In this document: positions 60,078 to 64,000 of the stretch, piece after piece
How the letters are laid out: each line of letters opens with the position of its first letter
How positions within the stretch are numbered: position 1 is the stretch's first letter
Source: Sepioteuthis lessoniana
Lineage: Eukaryota; Mollusca; Cephalopoda; Myopsida; Loliginidae
Length of the DNA: 64,000 nucleotides
Assembly (NCBI GenBank): GCA_963585895.1
Contig: OY757904.1
Location: 163,975,213-164,039,212, forward strand
Direction: 5' to 3'
Translations under genes and position numbers: made by a program
Notes under the pieces: generated by a model
The model's database searches: none
Seen by the model: the letters and a program-made list of their open reading frames with translations, nothing else
Told to the model about the DNA's origin: nothing

Positions 60078-60560
60078 AAATTACTTAGGAATATTCAAAG
60101 TGAAATAAATGAAAATGAAAAAAAGTAAGAAAGGAGTATCTCAGAAAAACAATAAAACTTCTTAAAACCAATCTCTGCAGCAAAAATCTCATCAAAGGAA
60201 TAAACACCTGGGTAATCTCCCTTGTAAAATACTCCAGACTATTCTTAAAATGGACAAGGGAGGAACTTAGACAAATGGACCATAGGACAAGGAAATTGAT
60301 GACAATACACATAAGAGACAACATAAACACACTATATGTGCCAAGAAAAGGAGGAAGAGGATATGACAGCATTAAGGACTGTATAGATGCAACAAGGACT
60401 GTATAGATGCAACAAGGACTGTATAGATGCAACAAGGACTGTATAGATGCAACAATTTGAGGATTTAAGGAATAGACAAAAAAGAGCAAAGAAAGACTAA
60501 TGGATAAATATTTTTTGCAAAAATGCAGTTTTGAATTGGAATAGAAAATCTTACAATCAA
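60078..60560 (+). mobile_element. LINE-A copy 5, fragment
   Basis: The + strand reads RKEYLRKTIKLLKTNLCSKN, LIKGINTWVISLVKYS, FLKWTREELRQMDHRTRKLM and YVPRKGGRGYDSIKDCIDAT in good order, then a 20-bp tandem, then decays. Both the 5' and 3' parts of the element are missing. Confidence 0.78.
60374..60453. repeat. Four-copy tandem of a 20-bp unit inside LINE-A copy 5
   Basis: AAGGACTGTATAGATGCAAC starts at 60374, 60394, 60414 and 60434. It falls within the segment repeated in copy 4 (KDCIDAT). Confidence 0.97.
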
Positions 60561-61058
60561 TAAATCATTGCTGAAAAGGTTAAGTATATACAAAGTAGAA
60601 GGCTCGTTGATTGATAACTAAATATGTCAATTGAGGAATTCGCATTTAGGTATTGGTTGCAGACAAAATTTGAAAATGGTATTGACAATTTCAGAATCTA
60701 AACATAAATCTTTGTTCGACAAATCCAATTCATGATCCTATATCTACTGTTAAAAGAATTTATGAATTCAGTTAAAATGTAAAAGAAAACAAATAAAACT
60801 CAAAAAAATGATTCTTAATGATATTTAAAAAAAATAATAAAAATTAAAGAATTCTACATTTCCACTTTCAAATACCATTAGCACTTAAGAAGTCAAATCA
60901 AGGCATTTCCTGACATCTACAGTTAGCTTTACGTTCCTTCTAAAGAGAATTTCAAGCTTCTAAATAAGAGGCTACTATTGTGATGATGTGGAAATAATTG
61001 ATAACACTTACCTTTAATTAGGATATTAATCATTCTTGGGGTGAATTCTAATAAAATA
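60561..61058. other. AT-rich DNA, nothing recognised
   Basis: No gene, RNA or repeat is identified. Confidence 0.4.
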
Positions 61059-61258
61059 NNNNNNNNNNNNNNNNNNNNNNNNNNNNNNNNNNNNNNNNNN
61101 NNNNNNNNNNNNNNNNNNNNNNNNNNNNNNNNNNNNNNNNNNNNNNNNNNNNNNNNNNNNNNNNNNNNNNNNNNNNNNNNNNNNNNNNNNNNNNNNNNNN
61201 NNNNNNNNNNNNNNNNNNNNNNNNNNNNNNNNNNNNNNNNNNNNNNNNNNNNNNNNNN
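61059..61258. other. Assembly gap (200 N)
   Basis: Exactly 200 N. The 18 bases before the gap (61041-61058) are repeated exactly just after it (61259-61276). Confidence 0.98.
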
Positions 61259-61429
61259 GTGAATTCTAATAAAATAGACATTTTTTTCTCATCTAAAAAC
61301 ATCTTATTTTTTCTGATAGTAAACAATGCTTTCAGACTCAATTATTTCTCCTAATAGTAAATACATTACTGTGAAAAAGTCTTTGGCTATTTCTAATAAT
61401 TTCTTGCTTATAAGTGGATGTTTTGAGAA

Positions 61430-62015
61430 CAAGGATTGAAGGTGTGCATAGCAAAGAAACCAGCATTAAATACAAAGTATTAGCAAGCAAGATTAAATTG
61501 GTCAAGGAGGTATGAACTACGATATGCAGATGCTTGGAATAAGATCACATTCAATGATGAAACTAATATGGAACTGCATTCTAATAAGCAAAATGCCAAT
61601 AAGAAAAAAATGACCCACTTTGCACAACAAAAACAGTATTGTTAGGACCTAGAGTCAATTGCTTTGGAGAAAGATAAAAAAGTGATGATTCAAGAAAGTT
61701 AGTTAAAATTCATGGTAGCTTGAATAATATTGAATCCATCCAGATGTTGAAAGATCATTTGATTCCAGATTTGGATAATGGTGGGATTTTTCAGCAGGAC
61801 AGAGCTCTATGCCACAGTTTGCATGCGACACAACAGAGTATCAAAAGATTGGCAAGCTAAGAGCCCTGACTTAGATATCATTGAATAAATGTAGATAAAA
61901 CTAAAGAGAAAAGACTGTCAGAAGAACAGTTGTGGAAACTAAGTTACAGAGAATGGCATCTCATACCTGTAAGAATGGTGAAGAATTTATCCACATCACT
62001 TCCAATTGTATTTAG
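61430..62015 (+). mobile_element. Tc1-like transposase remnant
   Basis: The + strand keeps FNDETNMELHSNK (first catalytic D region), VKIHGSLNNIESIQMLKDHL, then GGIFQQDRALCHS (second D), then SPDLDIIE near 61868 (matching the SPDLNIIE motif with the third acidic residue). The frame is broken and the ends are not identified. Confidence 0.78.
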
Positions 62016-62854
62016 ATGACTAATAACATGCAATTGTATTTATATATACTACCAAATAGCAGTTTACTGTGTGAACAAGAAGGGTAATTTACTTATTGAT
62101 ATTAAAAATTTGATTTTAATTAATGATTGCGTCATATTATAGATTTTTAATTGTTCGGTTTTATTTTAATAAATCCCATTGATAAATCTTAAAAGAAATC
62201 CATTAACAAAAAGAAATAACTGTAATTTTATTCTTAACTGTCTAATTTAGTTAACTAGTTAATTAGGAAAATTTAAACATAAAAGCCAAGAGAAGATCTA
62301 ATGTCCAACTGTTTCAAATCTTTTTATGTGTTCTTATTTAGTTTTATAAATCTTTTTAATTTAATATTTGATATTTTATTACATTAAAATTTAAATGTTT
62401 GCACCTGCCTGGAAAGCACATATTAATAATGCACAGTAACTTCTTGAAATGAACATCATATAATAAATTTTCATTTTTCTGTATTAAAACAATATATGGC
62501 TTGGTTTATGTAAGTTAGCCAAAAAGACAAATCAAAATGGACTCCAGTTTCACTAGTTGTCCTTGTCAACTCAAATCAAACATATTCCATACCATGACAG
62601 CCATCACCAATTTGCACAATATACAGCTGATAGGTTAGATCTATATTCTCATGCACTCTCTTTCAAACAGAAACAAATAAAAAAAGAAAATTCTTATTAC
62701 ACATCAAAGAAATGCAGCCTTCTCTTGCAAAAAGGCAGTCAAGATTTTGCATATTTCAAGATAATCCCATAATATTCTCTGCTATTAATCTTCAAAAATT
62801 TAATTCAAATATCAACCATTATAGAATATCAATTTAAAAAATTTTTTTTTTTTT
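62016..62854. other. AT-rich DNA, nothing recognised
   Basis: The small open frame at 62557-62772 has no family resemblance and is not called. Confidence 0.4.
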
Positions 62855-63039
62855 AAATTGGTTCAATATTGGTCAGTATGTCTTTAAGTCCTATTAATTT
62901 AAAATGCTGAAAATTTTACAAAATTTTATGCTGTATTCTTCTTTGTAAAATATTGCCTAAACTGTGCGTTTTAAATGTAAAGACACCCTTACTATAAACC
63001 CAAATTGAATATATGACTCTGTCCAAATGTCAGCGAACA
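62855..63039. repeat. 185-bp direct repeat, first copy
   Basis: It matches 63310-63494 with about three substitutions, starting AAATTGGTTCAATATT and ending CAGCGAACA. Confidence 0.92.
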
Positions 63040-63309
63040 CAGCAAAACGTTTTTGAATCTTTTCTATAAGTTTAAAATTCTTAAAGCCACCTCCCCAACA
63101 GTAGTTTAGAAGAAAAACTAAAAGCCTAAAACTGCCAAAGCCACCACACCACACCAAAACAAAAAAAAAAAACAAAAAAAAAAAAAGACGAAATGCCTAG
63201 CCTCCCCCGTCTCAAACAGTAGACCGTCTCCAAGTATATTTTAAATTCATTAGTAAATAAACGATAAAAGGGAAGAGGAAGGATTTGAACTTGCACTTGC
63301 CAGCAGAGA

Positions 63310-63494
63310 AAATTGGTTCAATATTAGTCAGTATGTCTTTAAGTCCTATTAATTTAAAATGCTGAAAATTTTACAAAATTTTATGCTGTATTCTTCTTTG
63401 TAAAATATTGCCTAAACTGTGCATTTTAAATGTAAAGACACCCTTACTATAAACCCAAATTGAATATATGACTCTGTCCAAATGTCAGTGAACA
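63310..63494. repeat. 185-bp direct repeat, second copy
   Basis: Offset 455 bp from the first copy. The spacer holds A-rich sequence and a short tRNA-like GGATTTGAACTTGC stretch near 63283. Confidence 0.92.
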
Positions 63495-63716
63495 TTAAAT
63501 TAAAACTTAAATTAAAATCAAAGCCCCCCCCCACTTTTTAAAATTTTCGTACACATGGGAAGCAGCATGATGGACATAAAGGTATTTGAATAAACCCATT
63601 GACGGCCAAACTCAATACCTAAACAGGTCCTGGACGTAAGTTCAATCGGGGAACTACTGCTGCTCCTCCAGAGTGGCTTCTACAGAAGAGAATAAAACAG
63701 CCATCGAAAGATTACC

Positions 63717-64000
63717 ATGACCCACACTCAAACCACATACACAAACCGCATCGCTCTTCACACGGGTAAAAAAGGGGCACATCCTGCTGAGGTTGGAGCC
63801 CTGGCCTCAGTGTTCAAAAAATCAGCTACAGAGCTCAAACAACAAAAACTACTAAAATGCAAACAAACAATACAAATAGCGACATTTAACGTAAAAACCT
63901 TAAATAGAATAGGACAACTACCAGAGCTAATCGCATTGGCCGAAGAACATAAGATAGACATAGATACATGCACACCAAAGATATCAAATATCACGAAACT
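63717..64000 (+). mobile_element. 5' end of an APE-type LINE, cut by the window edge
   Basis: An open frame starts at ATG 63717 (MTHTQTTYTNRIALHTGKKG) and reaches an apurinic-endonuclease start: IATFNVKTLNRIGQLPELIA, then AEEHKIDI. This matches the opening of LINE endonuclease domains (ATFNVRTL...IDIxCIQEHR). After IDI the match shifts frame (IKYHET is read in another frame at the very end), so a small indel is likely. The remainder lies outside the window. Confidence 0.72.

Noticed and set aside
61041-61341. Open frames crossing the gap
   Set aside because: They consist mostly of undetermined residues from the N run.

Overview
This window is AT-rich, intron-rich, repeat-laden animal DNA. 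Long introns, many simple repeats, tRNA-headed SINEs with a shared body, LINEs with TAA-repeat tails, a Penelope-like element and Tc1/mariner relics together suggest a lophotrochozoan invertebrate. A coleoid cephalopod is the best guess, but this is inference; no sequence here proves the species.

Two host genes are supported, and they converge. On the + strand, 2953-7454 holds a complete five-exon gene for a 226-residue, low-complexity, Lys/Glu/Ala-rich protein that looks nuclear and chromatin-associated. All splice phases agree, and a short uORF overlaps its start codon. It is followed by about 13 kb (7455-21000) with no gene and almost no recognisable transposon, probably long 3' UTR plus intergenic DNA. 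On the - strand, 56370-21275 holds a three-coding-exon gene for a 799-residue type II membrane protein of the GH31 family, most like MYORG (myogenesis-regulating glycosidase). Its catalytic domain lies in one long exon, its acidic cytoplasmic tail in a second, and its first ten residues in a tiny exon 27 kb upstream. The fold motifs are well kept, but both GH31 catalytic aspartates appear to be gone, so it is probably a pseudoenzyme.

Region by region: 1-2900 upstream DNA with one SINE; 2900-8360 gene 1; 8360-20900 AT-rich DNA with poly-T, TA and CT runs; 20900-23227 last exon of the MYORG-like gene; 23228-28836 its second intron, with a Tc1-like element inserted in a 24-bp minisatellite, a SINE and a degenerate 80-bp tandem array; 28837-29254 middle exon; 29255-56341 the 27-kb first intron, packed with LINEs, SINEs, mariners, a Penelope-like element split by a non-autonomous LTR retrotransposon, and a likely solo LTR; 56342-56415 first coding exon; 56416-64000 upstream DNA with two more LINE-A copies, a Tc1 relic, a 200-N gap, a 185-bp duplication and the 5' end of an APE-type LINE cut by the window edge.

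The most notable observations are the apparently catalytically dead MYORG-like protein and a LINE family (LINE-A) in which three separate copies carry tandem expansions within the same roughly 140-bp stretch of the reading frame. LINE-A copies also sit next to TAA repeats at their 5' as well as 3' sides, as expected for Dong/R4-type target preference.
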